Shown: piece after piece, positions 33,506 through 43,420 of the stretch
How positions within the stretch are numbered: the stretch's first letter is position 1
Layout: each line of letters begins with the position of its first letter
NCBI GenBank assembly: GCA_022059125.1
Contig: JAEUWY010000020.1
Location: 248,001 to 312,000 of the forward strand
Length of the DNA stretch: 64,000 nt
Direction of reading: 5' to 3'
DNA from: Corynespora cassiicola
Taxonomy: Eukaryota > Ascomycota > Dothideomycetes > Pleosporales > Corynesporascaceae
Translations under genes and position numbers: made by a program
The notes under the pieces: model-generated
Databases searched by the model: none
What the model saw: only the letters and a program-made list of their open reading frames with translations
Told to the model about the DNA's origin: nothing

Positions 33506-34630
33506 ATGTACGATGCTTCAAACGGCACCTTTGTAGGGCCAAGCAACGGGGTCGACGGGGGGAATTATGATGTGTACGGCGCCGATCGCACTATTCCCCG
33601 GTCCATGACCGCGTTCACGGCCATTGCTTGGTACAATTCTATCGAGATATTATCTATCATTTTTTTCATTTTCAAGAGATACTCGGGCCTGTACTTTTGG
33701 TCTTTGCTCATTACGACGCTGAGCATTTTGCCGTACGCTTCAGGTAAGATTTTTCGTCACATGAGGAATTATGCGCTGAGATGGGCTTACGGTATAATTT
33801 CAGGTGCATGGATGAAGCAAAACAACGTTTCTCACAACCAAGTATTGACCGACGTGCTATTAACCATCGGATGGGTCATCATGGTACCTGGACAGTCACT
33901 TGTTCTTTACTCAAGACTTCACCTGATATCTCAGAACCACAAGCTCCTCCGCTTCACACTCTGGATGATCATCACCAGCGCCATCGTGCTGTGCGTTCCA
34001 ACCTCAACCCTGAACTTGCGCCAGAGCACCCAGAATCCCGCCTACACAAATGGCTACAAGATCATGGAGAAAATCCAGATGACCCTTTTCGCCGCGCAAG
34101 AGGCTTTCATATCATTTGTTTACATCTGGGAGGTCCGCCGCGTCCTGATGGTCATCTCCGACGGCCGCACGCGCAAATCCATGTGGCAACTCGTAGCCAT
34201 GAACGTGTTCCTCCTCGCCCTCGACATCACACTCCTCACCATCGAATTCTTCAACCTGTACATGATCGAAACGACCTTCAAGTCTCTGGTGTATAGCACG
34301 AAGCTCAAGGTCGAGTTTGCGGTGCTGAGCCAGATTGTGCGCGTCGTGCAGGACCGCAGCGAGCCGAATAGCCTCACGCTGGCAATCTCCGATGCTGGAG
34401 GGAAAGAGGCTGAAGGGGGGCTCAGAGAATTGGACTTGGAGCGAGCGCCGAGCCGAAACTTTGAGGTGCAGATTACACAGAGAAATTTGCCGCCTGAATG
34501 GAGGCTTTCCATTGGGAATGCGATGGGCGAGCCGGACCTGTTGGAGATTGGGAGGGCGAGAAAGACCGGGAGTGAGAGGCGCAGTTTCGAGTCGGTGGAC
34601 CGCATGTATCCGGGTCGGTTGGGATGGTGA
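33506..34630 (+). CDS. Multi-pass membrane protein, DUF7703-like
   Basis: Preferred model: exons 33506-33743 and 33804-34630; 354 aa. The 60-nt intron (GTAAGA...TTTCAG) is a multiple of three and has no in-frame stop, so the unspliced message would also be translated, giving 374 aa. About seven hydrophobic segments are seen, including SIEILSIIFFIFKRY, FWSLLITTLSILPYAS, VLLTIGWVIMVPGQSLVLY, LLRFTLWMIITSAIVLCVP and LVAMNVFLLALDITLLTIEF, followed by a charged cytoplasmic tail of about 110 residues. The layout with an LVLYSRLHLI motif fits the fungal integral membrane group I recall as DUF7703, which resembles GPCRs in topology. Function is unknown. Confidence 0.72.
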   Translation: MYDASNGTFVGPSNGVDGGNYDVYGADRTIPRSMTAFTAIAWYNSIEILSIIFFIFKRYSGLYFWSLLITTLSILPYASGKIFRHMRNYALRWAYGIISGAWMKQNNVSHNQVLTDVLLTIGWVIMVPGQSLVLYSRLHLISQNHKLLRFTLWMIITSAIVLCVPTSTLNLRQSTQNPAYTNGYKIMEKIQMTLFAAQEAFISFVYIWEVRRVLMVISDGRTRKSMWQLVAMNVFLLALDITLLTIEFFNLYMIETTFKSLVYSTKLKVEFAVLSQIVRVVQDRSEPNSLTLAISDAGGKEAEGGLRELDLERAPSRNFEVQITQRNLPPEWRLSIGNAMGEPDLLEIGRARKTGSERRSFESVDRMYPGRLGW

Positions 34631-34916
34631 TGGAGTTTGAGGAAGCTTCCTGATTTTGGAGACTGGTGTTTACAGACATGTTCCTCGCCTGCCCGTAGCT
34701 CTGCGATAGAAGGTTTATGGGCGTGCAGGGCCGTCACAATATACAGGATGCTCGGAACAGCCATGATTGAAGTAATACATATAATGTGATTTATCATTAC
34801 CACTTCCTCATCTTCATTCAATCCACCTCGACATAAAAGCCCGACGGAATCCCGTCCGTCCCGGAGCTGGCCCCCCCTCCCCAACCATGATGGTCATTTC
34901 TTTATTCCCGTTCCAT

Positions 34917-35540
34917 CTAAGCAAGCTGCCCTCGCACGGCACCGGGCAAGGCAAGACTCGAATGCGTATCCGCCATAAAGGCCGCAGGATTCTCCTCAAT
35001 CTGACTGACATGGAACCCCTCCCCCGTATCCTTCTCCTCCATGACCACGCCGGTGGTGAAGGGGCCCTTGAGGCAGCCGACACTCTGCCTGACCATGCCG
35101 GCGGCATCCAGCGGCTCGGGGTTGGGGAAGGCAATGCGCGGCGGGCCCGAGGCGCCGACGGCGGCCTCGTGGATGTGGGTGGCGGTGTCGGCGGGCGAGT
35201 CGAACTCGCCCTGGAAGTTGTGCAGGGTGATGTTGTAGCAGATCATGTTTGCGGCGCTGTTGATGCCAAAGTTGAAGGTGCCCGAGGCGCCGGCGAGGCC
35301 GCCCGTGGGCGTCGTCTCGTTGACGACCTGCTCGGGGGTCGCGTGCACGGCGTGCATCGAGGTGAAGTGGAACAGGTCGAAGGCTTGGGCGGCGCCCAGG
35401 ATGCCGGCCTCGTCGGCTTGGTTGAGGTCGATGTTGAGTTGGAGGGTCACGTGGCCGCCGGTGATGTCCATGGGGGCGGCGGTGGCGAGGGTGGCGGCCA
35501 GAGAGGCGGTGAGGGTGGATGTGAAGAGTGAGGTCTTCAT
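34917..35540 (-). CDS. Secreted CHRD-domain protein
   Basis: A single-exon gene of 207 aa starting at the ATG at 35540 (MKTSLFTSTLTASLAATLATAAP, a signal peptide). The chain shows the CHRD pattern: an N-terminal strand (GGHVTLQLNIDL), GTFNFGINSAANMICYNITLHN, then THIHEAAVGASGPPRIAFPNP and the end VSQIEENPAAFMADTHSS. CHRD domains are beta-rich extracellular modules first described in chordin; in microbes their role is not known. There are two Cys in the mature part. An in-frame non-ATG codon precedes the start and is ignored. Tail to tail with the DUF7703-like gene over 286 bases. Confidence 0.82.
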   Translation of the reverse strand: MKTSLFTSTLTASLAATLATAAPMDITGGHVTLQLNIDLNQADEAGILGAAQAFDLFHFTSMHAVHATPEQVVNETTPTGGLAGASGTFNFGINSAANMICYNITLHNFQGEFDSPADTATHIHEAAVGASGPPRIAFPNPEPLDAAGMVRQSVGCLKGPFTTGVVMEEKDTGEGFHVSQIEENPAAFMADTHSSLALPGAVRGQLA

Positions 35541-36486
35541 TATGGTGGTCAACACGAATGAAAGAAAGTGTGTGGTACTGGGGGTGGTGTCCGAAGAAGA
35601 TAATTATAGTCCTTCTCTTTTGGTTGACCAAAAAAAAAAAAGAGACTGGGTATTAAAAAAAACTTGGGGAGAGAAAATGAAGGTGAGGACGACCAGAAAA
35701 GGAATGAATGTGGGAGACCGTTCAACAGCGCTGCAGACGTTGGCTGGGGGGGTGAGGTTGGTGTTGTATTTATCCTGCCCGTGACGTGCGCCCGCCTCGC
35801 CTCCCCCCACCCCCAGGGAGACGTTGCATACAGGCTTGGTAGCACCGTGGGACAGACAGGTAGGCAGTACCTGAGGCAGAAGATGGAACGCGTGCCTGGT
35901 TTCACGGCCTCTTGGCCCAGCCATGTGCGCCGGCTGGGGGTGCTGCCGGCTCGCTTGGTGCCCCATGGGGCTTAGCGCGACTCCTGCCCAGCTCTACAAC
36001 ACCATGGCGCCTAGAGGTGCCCAAGTACTGCATATCTTAATCCTGCAATGAGGCTGTTTGCGCACGCGGCCTGCCGTGCTTGGTGCCCGGCGTCGACTCG
36101 CGGCCCCTGCCCGTTGCCCCCAATGAACGCTCCAAACGACGTGTTCTGGGCAGATCACTGCCCGTAAAGACCGGCCCTGGAATTCTCCGGTAGGAAAAGT
36201 GGTGCCATTTGTACTGCAGCGGCGACTTGGTATCCCCAGGCTCCGATGCTGTGGCACCGTGGGCGGGCACTTTTTTCTCTTCTCCTCAGCTGCGGGCGAA
36301 CGACATGCCGGACCGACCGGCACTGGGGACGCGGGCACGAGCATGGGGCTTGGTGCGAGGGTAAGAGAAGTCCGTGGGGGCAGAAATTCCATGTCATTGA
36401 CTCTATCAGAGAACGCCTCCGCTACACCTGACACCTAGACTGTTCCCCTTCCGTGTTTCCGGCGCTCGTCTCTCACCGTCTTCTCG
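35541..36486. other. Intergenic region
   Basis: A 946-base stretch upstream of the CHRD gene. It contains a 12-base A run at about 35629-35641 and a purine-rich tract to about 35700. Other open frames lack motifs. Presumed to hold the CHRD promoter; nothing else supported. Confidence 0.45.
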
Positions 36487-37243
36487 TCAAGACTCGGCCT
36501 GCTCCCCCTGCAGTGGGATTTGCAGTCCGTCGTGCAGCTCAATCCTTGGGCCCGGGGTTTTCTTTTCTCCCTCTCGTTTCGGGAGATCGCCAATCTTCTT
36601 CCACAGCAACAGCAATTGGATGTGGCCAGGGGTGATTCCACGCTGGCCCGACCCCCACTTGAACTGCCAGAGCGACAACTTCTCGTCCCCCTCGGGCGCG
36701 CGCTTGGCGTCATAGTAGCAAACAATGTCACCATGGCAGAGGAAAACCTCGGGGAACCCATCCTGCAGCCCGTCAGCTCGCGGGTGTGCGAAGAAGGAGC
36801 CCGACTGGACCTACAATGGTGTATAGCTCATCGTAGATGATGGCTTCGTGGGGCGTGGTGCAGGACCAAGCATAGGTCGACTTGCCATATCTGCTGTCCG
36901 TGTTTCTCTCCCGAGTGGTGTCCTTGAAGGTGCAGTTGCCAGCGTCGGTCGACAGCGTCCAGGGATACTCTGGCTCCCGGTAGAAGACGCCGCACTCGCT
37001 TGCATCCTCTCCGGTGATGAAATTGCCATGCTTGTCTATGCAGCCAACCTGTTGGTCAAGTGTGACGGTTCGCCAGTCGCTGGAATTCAGCACATGGATG
37101 TTTCCTTGTTCGGCGTCAACGGACGGACAGTCCCCCTGGAGGCTGGGATACTAACCGAGGCCACTGAAGTCGGCTTGCGTGACGGCTGCTCGCGCAAGCA
37201 GTGCCGAGGAGAAGAGCAACACGGCAGTGGGGAAACTGAACAT
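36487..37243 (-). CDS. Secreted protein of unknown function
   Basis: Exons (complement) 37156-37243, 36815-37104 and 36487-36762; introns of 51 and 52 nt, GT-AG; 217 aa. A signal peptide (MFSFPTAVLLFSSALLARAAV) is followed by ADFSGLGNIHVLNSSDW. The mature part has five Cys, four in the first half (VGCIDK, SECGVF, GNCTF, WSCTT) and one after the last splice (VFLCHGDIVCYYD has two close together). The second half reads DEKLSLWQFKWGSG and GHIQLLLLWKKIGD. I do not recognise the family; the pattern suggests a small disulfide-bonded extracellular domain. Both introns have good sites and preserve the frame. A TATA box candidate lies 70 bases upstream. Confidence 0.68.
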
Positions 37244-37311
37244 GGCGAGGGCTTTGTCGAGTGCGATGGGCGGTAAGGTGGGCAGCAAGGGCGGGCCACG
37301 CCGGGTCTCTC

Positions 37312-37320
37312 TATATATAT
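37312..37320 (-). promoter_or_regulatory. TATA box candidate of the secreted protein gene
   Basis: TATATATAT on the promoter of the minus-strand secreted protein gene, about 70 bases before its ATG at 37243. Confidence 0.45.
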
Positions 37321-38128
37321 TGTCCTTTTATGTACCCCGGAGTAACTGTGCCGCTGTGAATGAGCCCAACAACCGGGTCCGACCGAGGGAGGAGATCGCT
37401 TGTACGACGGGTTAGAGCTGCAGGATAAATGAAGGGTGACGAAAGTGGTAGGTCGGATCCCCTCAGAGTGTACGTCTGCCACGGCGAAGAGGCGATCACA
37501 TGCCTTTTCGGAGGGCAGGGCAGAGCAGGGCAGAGGGGGGGTTGGTGGAGGCCTGATGCAGAGAGGCAATTTCAGGCTCTTGTCGAGAATAAGGGACGAG
37601 ATTGAAATCGTATCCCGAAGGAGCGCTTGGCTGTTGCACAAGGGCACGAGAGGAGACGCCACGAGGCCGCGGCGGAGAAACACGGCGAATGAGGGCGGGG
37701 ACGGCGCAATGTTTTCAGGGCAGCGATATGAGGACCCGCATATGCAGAGGCTCGTAGATGGCGGTTTAACCACTTCTCCCGCCCGCGGGCGCAGCTGACG
37801 TCCTGTCAGGCATCTGTCAGCAGAAGATGGGGATTGCGTCCCCCTCGCCAAGCGGGTGGGGCGCTAGCCGAACAGGGGATAGCGGAGTCCGGTTAAGCTT
37901 CCATCTGCACAGGGAGCGGAGGGTTGGCCTCGCTTCATCCCCCATGCCCATGTTGATGTTGGCCATTGGCGGCTATGCAGAAGGGCTCTTGCTATTGCAG
38001 GTCCAAACGAGACGGCGAGGATCGGCCTTGCAACGGTCCGGGAGGTGATGCATGGCAGTGACTTGGGCGAGGGCTTGTAGTTGCGAAAGGCGGGCACGAC
38101 TGGCGAATTGCGCGATTGCGTATCAAGA

Positions 38129-38129
<1 letters not shown>

Positions 38130-38159
<30 letters not shown>

Positions 38160-38222
38160 AAGAAGAAGAAGAAGAAGAAGAAGAAGAAGAAGAAGAAGAA
38201 GAAGAAGAAGAAGAAGAAGAGA
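38130..38222 (+). repeat. AGA/GAA trinucleotide microsatellite, about 30 copies
   Basis: An uninterrupted AGA (GAA) repeat of about 92 bases. All purine on one strand, it could form triplex DNA and should be length-polymorphic between strains. It lies in a gene-poor region and not in a called gene. Confidence 0.95.
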
Positions 38223-40048
38223 GACAGGCACATGGAGCTGCAGATGGTATCGTTTTGGCCCTTGGCAAGTATTCCATTCTTGTCGAGCTGGGAAAAGGCA
38301 TGCGTGCGTCTCTCTGCCTGCCTTCACCGAGCCCTCGAATCCAACTGTCTCTTCGCCTGGCCGACCCCGTGTATGTGATGACACTGCTGCTACCAGGCCC
38401 GGCTTCAGAGAGCTGCCAACCGGCAGATTCGACTGGAGAGCCCAATAAAGCACATGTAGACACAAAAAAGGTCGGCTCCCAGCCATGGCCTGGAGACACA
38501 TGATGCGTCCAGGTCGTTTTTTTTAGGAGCTGGCCTTTGGGTGCTATTTGTGCGTTACTGGACTCTCCAGTCCTCGTGCGATGATCAAATCTCCGAAAAG
38601 ACTCGACGTGGGAACGGAGCTCGACGAGGGGCTTTGGCGGGCCTCGCTAGCGTGGCTGGCTGGGTGTCGACACTGCTGTAGGTGAAACAAGATGCGCCTT
38701 TTTGTCTCCCTGCTCTTCGCGTCCGAGGGCGCTCTGGAGTTCATCCCATACCTACCTGCTCACGTCGGGTCGAGCCTGTCCAGAGGCATGATGGCGGTGG
38801 GAGGGGGAAGAAAGCACGAAACAAGGAGAGCGAGCCGATATCATGGCCGAGGGAATGGAATCGCGTAAGCATGTGTCGGCGATGTGATGATGATAACGGC
38901 CAACTCGCAAAAGGCCATCCGCGTCGGAAATGTCGGAAATGGGGCTGGGGGTGCTTCCGTAGGCGGGCTGATGGAGGGCGGGGTGGCTCGGGGCTCTTAA
39001 GGCGCCCCCGCCCGAGCGGGGCCGAGCGATGCCGGGCCATCTCCGGGCGTCCCCGAGGCTCGCCCACCCTTTGGCCGGCCGGTCCGGGCTCCGGCCGAGC
39101 TTCAGCGGCGCTCGCTTGGGGACATCTCGCAACCGCAGCTCTGGCGAAGTTGAACCGCATGCGCTCCGCACCCCTCCAGCTCCCATTGCGCCGCCGCCCA
39201 CGGGCTTTGATGGTGCCGCTTCTGGACGCGGTCGGCGGCACCCCACCTCAGGCATCGTGGAGCGTCGTGTGGCCAGGCAGGTCGCCGCATGCCGCTCGCT
39301 CTCCAGGTCTCAACATGGCAAGAGTTTCCGGCTCCGCTGGGCGCGACGACGGCCTTCTCCACGGCGCCCCGTTGCCTCTCAACCATCGAACGCCTTTTGG
39401 CCTTTGCATCCGGCAGTCGCCCCTCGATAACAGACGCGCGCCGCTGGGCGGAGTCCTGGGGATGGCGTGCAGTGTCAAGTTGCCGTTCTGGGCCACCTCC
39501 GCTGTTCCGCAGCCCTCAGTCCATCGGAAACTAGCTCGGAATGCAGCAACTCGGGCAATCGAGCAATCGAGCCAATGCCTCAGCTGCCGTACCTCTGCGA
39601 CCGTGCGTTTACGTACATGGTGGGGTATCGGGCGAATGCTGGCATTGCACGTCCCCAGGGCCAGCACCGGCCAGCACGGCCAGCACGGCCAGCCACCACC
39701 AGAGAGGGGCCCTGCGCGGCACCATGGCCCGCCATCGTCCAGACGCCCACCACTATCGACGCGTCGCTGCAACAAGGCTGAATCAAACGGGTAAGCACCC
39801 ACCGCCCCAGGCCCCGGCGCGTCCCAGCGCGGCATGGTATCATTCGCTGCGACCCCGCATCGCCGTGGGTGAGGAGCTGGCCCAAACGAGACCGTGATAG
39901 CCGCAGGAGGCCGTGGCAGGCCTGCGTGCGACGTCGCTCGACGCCCATGGACCTCTGCACAATCGGGTGGGGAAGCTAAGGCCGTGGGACGCTTCGAAGG
40001 GCGAGGGAAAGCATGCTTGCTGGCCGCGTTGGGCCCCTCTGTCGCGTG

Positions 40049-40057
40049 TATATAAGG
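40049..40057 (+). promoter_or_regulatory. TATA box candidate of formate dehydrogenase
   Basis: TATATAAGG lies 267 bases before the ATG. A second TATATAA occurs at about 40260, nearer the start; either might set transcription start. Confidence 0.4.
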
Positions 40058-40315
40058 CGGTTGGCTTCCCCTCCCGAAACATGCTACACCAACTCTCCTC
40101 CCTTGTCCACCAGCCTCAGTTAGGAGCTTAGGTATCTTGTACGTCACTCAATACCGCAACAGGTAAAGCAACCCACCAGACGAACAGCCGCAGGTACCGA
40201 GCAGCAGGCTGACTGAAGTTGCGTCAGATCCACGTCGAGCGCGTCCCTAGTCGCCCTTGATATATAACCTCATCGAAGCCCCAATTCTTCTCAGCTTCAT
40301 TGCACTTCACACAAA

Positions 40316-42013
40316 ATGGTATTTCTCCGTTCAGTTTCCCGGCTCGCACGCCCTGCTTCTTCTGTTCTTTCGGCACGCGCTGCTCCTCGAGTCTCTGCCG
40401 GGGCCTCCTTCGCCCGCCAACCCAATGCCTTCAGAACGCTGACCGCGACCGCGCAACAACAGGGCAAAGTACTCCTCGTCCTCTACGATGTAAGTGTCCA
40501 CACGCCCCCAATTGACTCGGTCGACGCGTTCCTGACGAGCCATCACCAGGGCGGCATCCACGCCGAGCAGGAGCCCCAGCTCCTCGGAACCACTGAGAAC
40601 GAGCTCGGCATCCGCAAGTGGCTCGAGGACCAGGGCCACACGCTGGTCACCACGTCGGACAAGGAGGGCGAGAACTCCAAGTTCGACCAGGAGCTCGTTG
40701 ACGCCGAGGTCATCATCACCACCCCGTAGGTCGCTCTCGTTGCTCCCCTCTCTCGTCTCGGTGGTCCGTTCCGCAGCGCGCGCGCGCATTGCATGTACAG
40801 GGGAGGGAACTACCCCGCACTGCCGGAGCTAGGCTGCTAGACGACCTCTGCCCCGCAGCCCGCCGCAGCCCCTCCCCACTATTTTTGTAACCACCACATC
40901 GGTTCCGCATTGCACACGTCCCAAACAGCAACGGACAGATGGATCAGGCATACTTGCGCACAAGTACACGCACACGTGCTGACATGTGGCCTCTGCAGCT
41001 TCCACCCCGGCTACCTGACTGCTGAGCGCCTGGCCAAGGCCAAGAACCTCAAGCTCGCCGTCACTGCTGGTATCGGCTCCGACCACGTCGACCTCAATGC
41101 CGCCAACAAGACCAACGGCGGCATCACCGTCGCCGAGGTCACGGGCTCCAACGTCGTCTCCGTCGCCGAGCACGTCGTCATGACCATCCTGACCCTCGTC
41201 CGCAACTTCGTCCCCGCCCACGAGCAGATTGCCCGCGGTGACTGGAACGTCGCCGAGGTGGCCAAGAACGAGTACGACCTCGAGAACAAGGTCGTCGGCA
41301 CCGTCGCCGTCGGCCGCATTGGCGAGCGTGTCCTCCGCCGCCTGAAGCCCTTCGACTGCAAGGAGCTGCTGTACTTTGACTACCAGCCCCTGTCTCCCGA
41401 GAAGGAGAAGGAGATTGGCTGCCGCCGCGTCGAGAACCTCGAGGAGATGCTTGCACAGTGTGACATTGTCACCATCAACTGCCCGCTCCACGAGAAGACC
41501 CGCGGTCTGTTCAACAAGGACCTGATCTCCAAGATGAAGAAGGGTGAGTGCAGACCGACCCGCGAATGGGCGAGGATCGCTTGCTGATCAATAAATGCAC
41601 AGGCTCATGGCTCATCAACACTGCCCGTGGCGCCATCGTCGTCAAGGAGGACGTCGCCGATGCCCTCAAGTCCGGCCACCTCCGCGGATACGGTGGTGAC
41701 GTCTGGTTCCCCCAGCCCGCCCCCAAGGACCACCCGCTCCGCTACGCCACCAACCCCTGGGGTGGAGGCAACGCCATGGTCCCCCACATGTCTGGTACCT
41801 CGATCGACGCCCAGAAGGTGAGTGCCGCATGCCCCGTAACTCCCCAGCCTTTGGCAACCACATATACTTACTCGTTCACAGCGCTACGCCGCCGGTACCA
41901 AGGCCATCCTCGATTCATACTTCTCGGGCCGCGAGGACTACAAGCCCGAGGACCTCATCGTCCACAAGGGCGACTACGCCACCAAGGCGTACGGCCAGCG
42001 CGAAAAGAAATAA
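40316..42013 (+). CDS. FDH1: NAD-dependent formate dehydrogenase, probably mitochondrial
   Basis: Exons 40316-40489, 40550-40725, 40999-41543, 41603-41817, 41882-42013; 413 aa. The first about 45 residues are Arg/Ser/Ala-rich and lack acidic residues ([20 protein letters not shown]), a good mitochondrial presequence, before [10 protein letters not shown]-2-hydroxyacid dehydrogenase features follow: [32 protein letters not shown] (NAD fold), NTARGAIVV (active-site Arg), [16 protein letters not shown] and PHMSGTSID (active-site His), typical of FDH. It oxidises formate to CO2 with NAD+. The second intron is 273 nt, far longer than others in the window. Codon use is strongly C-ending, suggesting high expression. 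Confidence 0.96.
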
Positions 42014-42378
42014 GCGATTTGATCTTGTTCACCCAATTTTCTTTGCCCGTTCTTCAGGAGTCGGCAGGACGCCCTGCAAGCTGTATATATGAACATGAAT
42101 GAAACCTATGAACTCCAACAAGCCTTTCCCATGCCATGCTGTGCTGTGCTGTGCTGTGCTGTGCTGTGCTGTTCCGCGCAGTTCCGCGCAAAAAAGCGCC
42201 CAATGATACGCCCAATGCCATGCCAGAGTGATTACGCGATGCGGGTGGGGGGGTATATCCAAGAAGAATGGTGTTGTACAGCGGTGGGAAACTGAACAGA
42301 CGGAAGAATGTAGAGAGAAGAGGGAGGGATGGTGCGGGAGCGAGGGCGCAAGATGGAAATAGAAGCCAATGACAGAAA
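42014..42378. other. Convergent intergenic region with GTGCT repeat
   Basis: A 365-base region between the formate dehydrogenase stop and the stop of the next minus-strand gene. It contains about seven tandem copies of the pentamer GTGCT at 42136-42172, followed by two copies of GTTCCGCGCA. No gene. Confidence 0.6.
42136..42172 (+). repeat. GTGCT pentanucleotide repeat
   Basis: About seven perfect tandem copies of GTGCT. A related, longer and less perfect array occurs at 43325-43405 on the other side of the small membrane protein gene. Confidence 0.9.
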
Positions 42379-42997
42379 TCAGTATCGCGACCGGGACCGG
42401 GACCGCGAGAGCGAGCGTCTCCGTTCATCCTCGTGCTCCTCATCGCTCTCGTCCTTGAACCCCTCCTCCAGCTCCCTACTCAAACGGCGGTCATCATCGC
42501 CAACCAAGCTGCGGCGCTGCTCGAGGGCCTCGCGGCGCCGCTCATCGATGGGATCAAATCCGACCATGCCCTCGCCCTCCTCGTCGTCAAACAGCGAGTC
42601 GTCCTCGCTGCCGTGGGGCCCGCCAGCCGCCCCGCTACCATCGACGACGCGGCGGCCCCGCAGCGCGGCCCAGCTCGTGGGCACGAACAGATTGTACAGG
42701 GCGTCAGAGATGCGGGTGCGCCACGAGGCGGCGGCGGTGGTGCTCGCCGTGGCGGACGAGGCCATGGGCAGGTACTGCGAGTAGCGGCTGCGGTGGCGGC
42801 GCACAAAGGGGAGGATGACGTGGGCGAGGAGGACGTAGAGGATGGCGGCGAGGAAGAGCGGGATGAAGACGGTCTGGGGGAGCGGACAGGCGCGGAGGGT
42901 TAGCTAACTGCAGTGCTGTGGCTGAGGCGGTGATCGGGGGAAGGGTGGCTGTTTTGGACCGGGGGCGTACCTTGAGGAAGTGGGTGAAGCCCGACAT
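42379..42997 (-). CDS. Small conserved fungal membrane protein, function unknown
   Basis: Exons (complement) 42971-42997 and 42379-42873, 97-nt GT-AG intron; 173 aa. The 9-codon first exon gives MSGFTHFLK and joins TVFIPLFLAAILYVLLAHVI, so the protein begins with a single N-terminal membrane anchor, then a basic RRHRSRYSQYLPM. The cytoplasmic or lumenal part has RISDALYNLFVPTSW, an acidic DDEEGEGMVGFD and a regularly charged end (SRELEEGFKDESDEEHEDE, then a Ser-Arg repeat). The motif layout is one I associate with a conserved Pezizomycotina family of unknown role. It is divergent from the formin gene. Confidence 0.7.
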
Positions 42998-43324
42998 GGC
43001 GGCGGCGGCAGCGGCGACGGCGGAGGCGCGCGGAGAGTGTGGGGAAGGGGAGAGAAACGGAGGGATTGAGGGAACGGGAATATGGGAGGGGGAGAGGTGG
43101 GCGTTGGACGTTGGACGTTGGACGTTGAGACGGAAGGGCGGACCTGAGGCTGACGCGTGGCTTGACGGGCGCGCCAGGGCGCCGTCTGGTGGCTGTCTGG
43201 ACGGAGCCTCTGGTTGCTTTTGCAGGGCTGCTGGCGGCGCACTCGCTACTGCACGCACAAGCAGGCGCGGGCGGGCGGTTTGCCGTGCAAGGCGGAGCAG
43301 AGGCGCCGTAGGGTCTAGGACAGT

Positions 43325-43405
43325 GTCTTGCTTTGCTGTGCTTTGCTGTGCTTTGCTGTGCTTTGATGTGCTTTGCTGTGCTGTGCTGTGCTGTGCTGTG
43401 CTGTG
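43325..43405 (+). repeat. Imperfect GCTTT/GTGCT pentanucleotide array
   Basis: Alternating GTGCT and TTGCT pentamers for about 80 bases; pure GTGCT copies fill the 3' end. It has the same unit and orientation as the array at 42136-42172. Confidence 0.9.
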
Positions 43406-43408
43406 GCC

Positions 43409-43420
43409 GGTCACGTGACC
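43409..43420. promoter_or_regulatory. GGTCACGTGACC perfect palindrome
   Basis: A 12-base perfect palindrome around CACGTG in the promoter shared by the small membrane protein and the formin. It is an optimal bHLH (Cbf1/SREBP-like) type site; which gene it serves is unknown. Confidence 0.45.

Larger units (their letters stand above)
37244..40315. other. Long GC-rich gene-poor region
   Basis: About 3 kb between the secreted protein gene and formate dehydrogenase. Overlapping long frames on both strands near 38680-40150 reflect high GC and carry no motifs. The region includes the GAA microsatellite, short CGGCCAGCA repeats near 39665-39695 and the formate dehydrogenase TATA box at 40049. I find no supportable gene. 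Confidence 0.5.

Noticed and set aside
38052..38378. An open frame encoding a run of about 30 lysines
   Set aside because: It is created by the GAA microsatellite; the flanks have no coding features and the frame changes with repeat length.
39660..39696. CRISPR-like short repeats (CGGCCAGCA)
   Set aside because: Only a few adjacent 9-base copies without spacers, in a eukaryotic sequence; a simple tandem repeat.
38682..40147. Two overlapping long frames (about 370 and 300 codons) on opposite strands
   Set aside because: High GC reduces stop frequency here. Neither has motifs, a signal, plausible codon use or conserved-looking composition, and they overlap each other.
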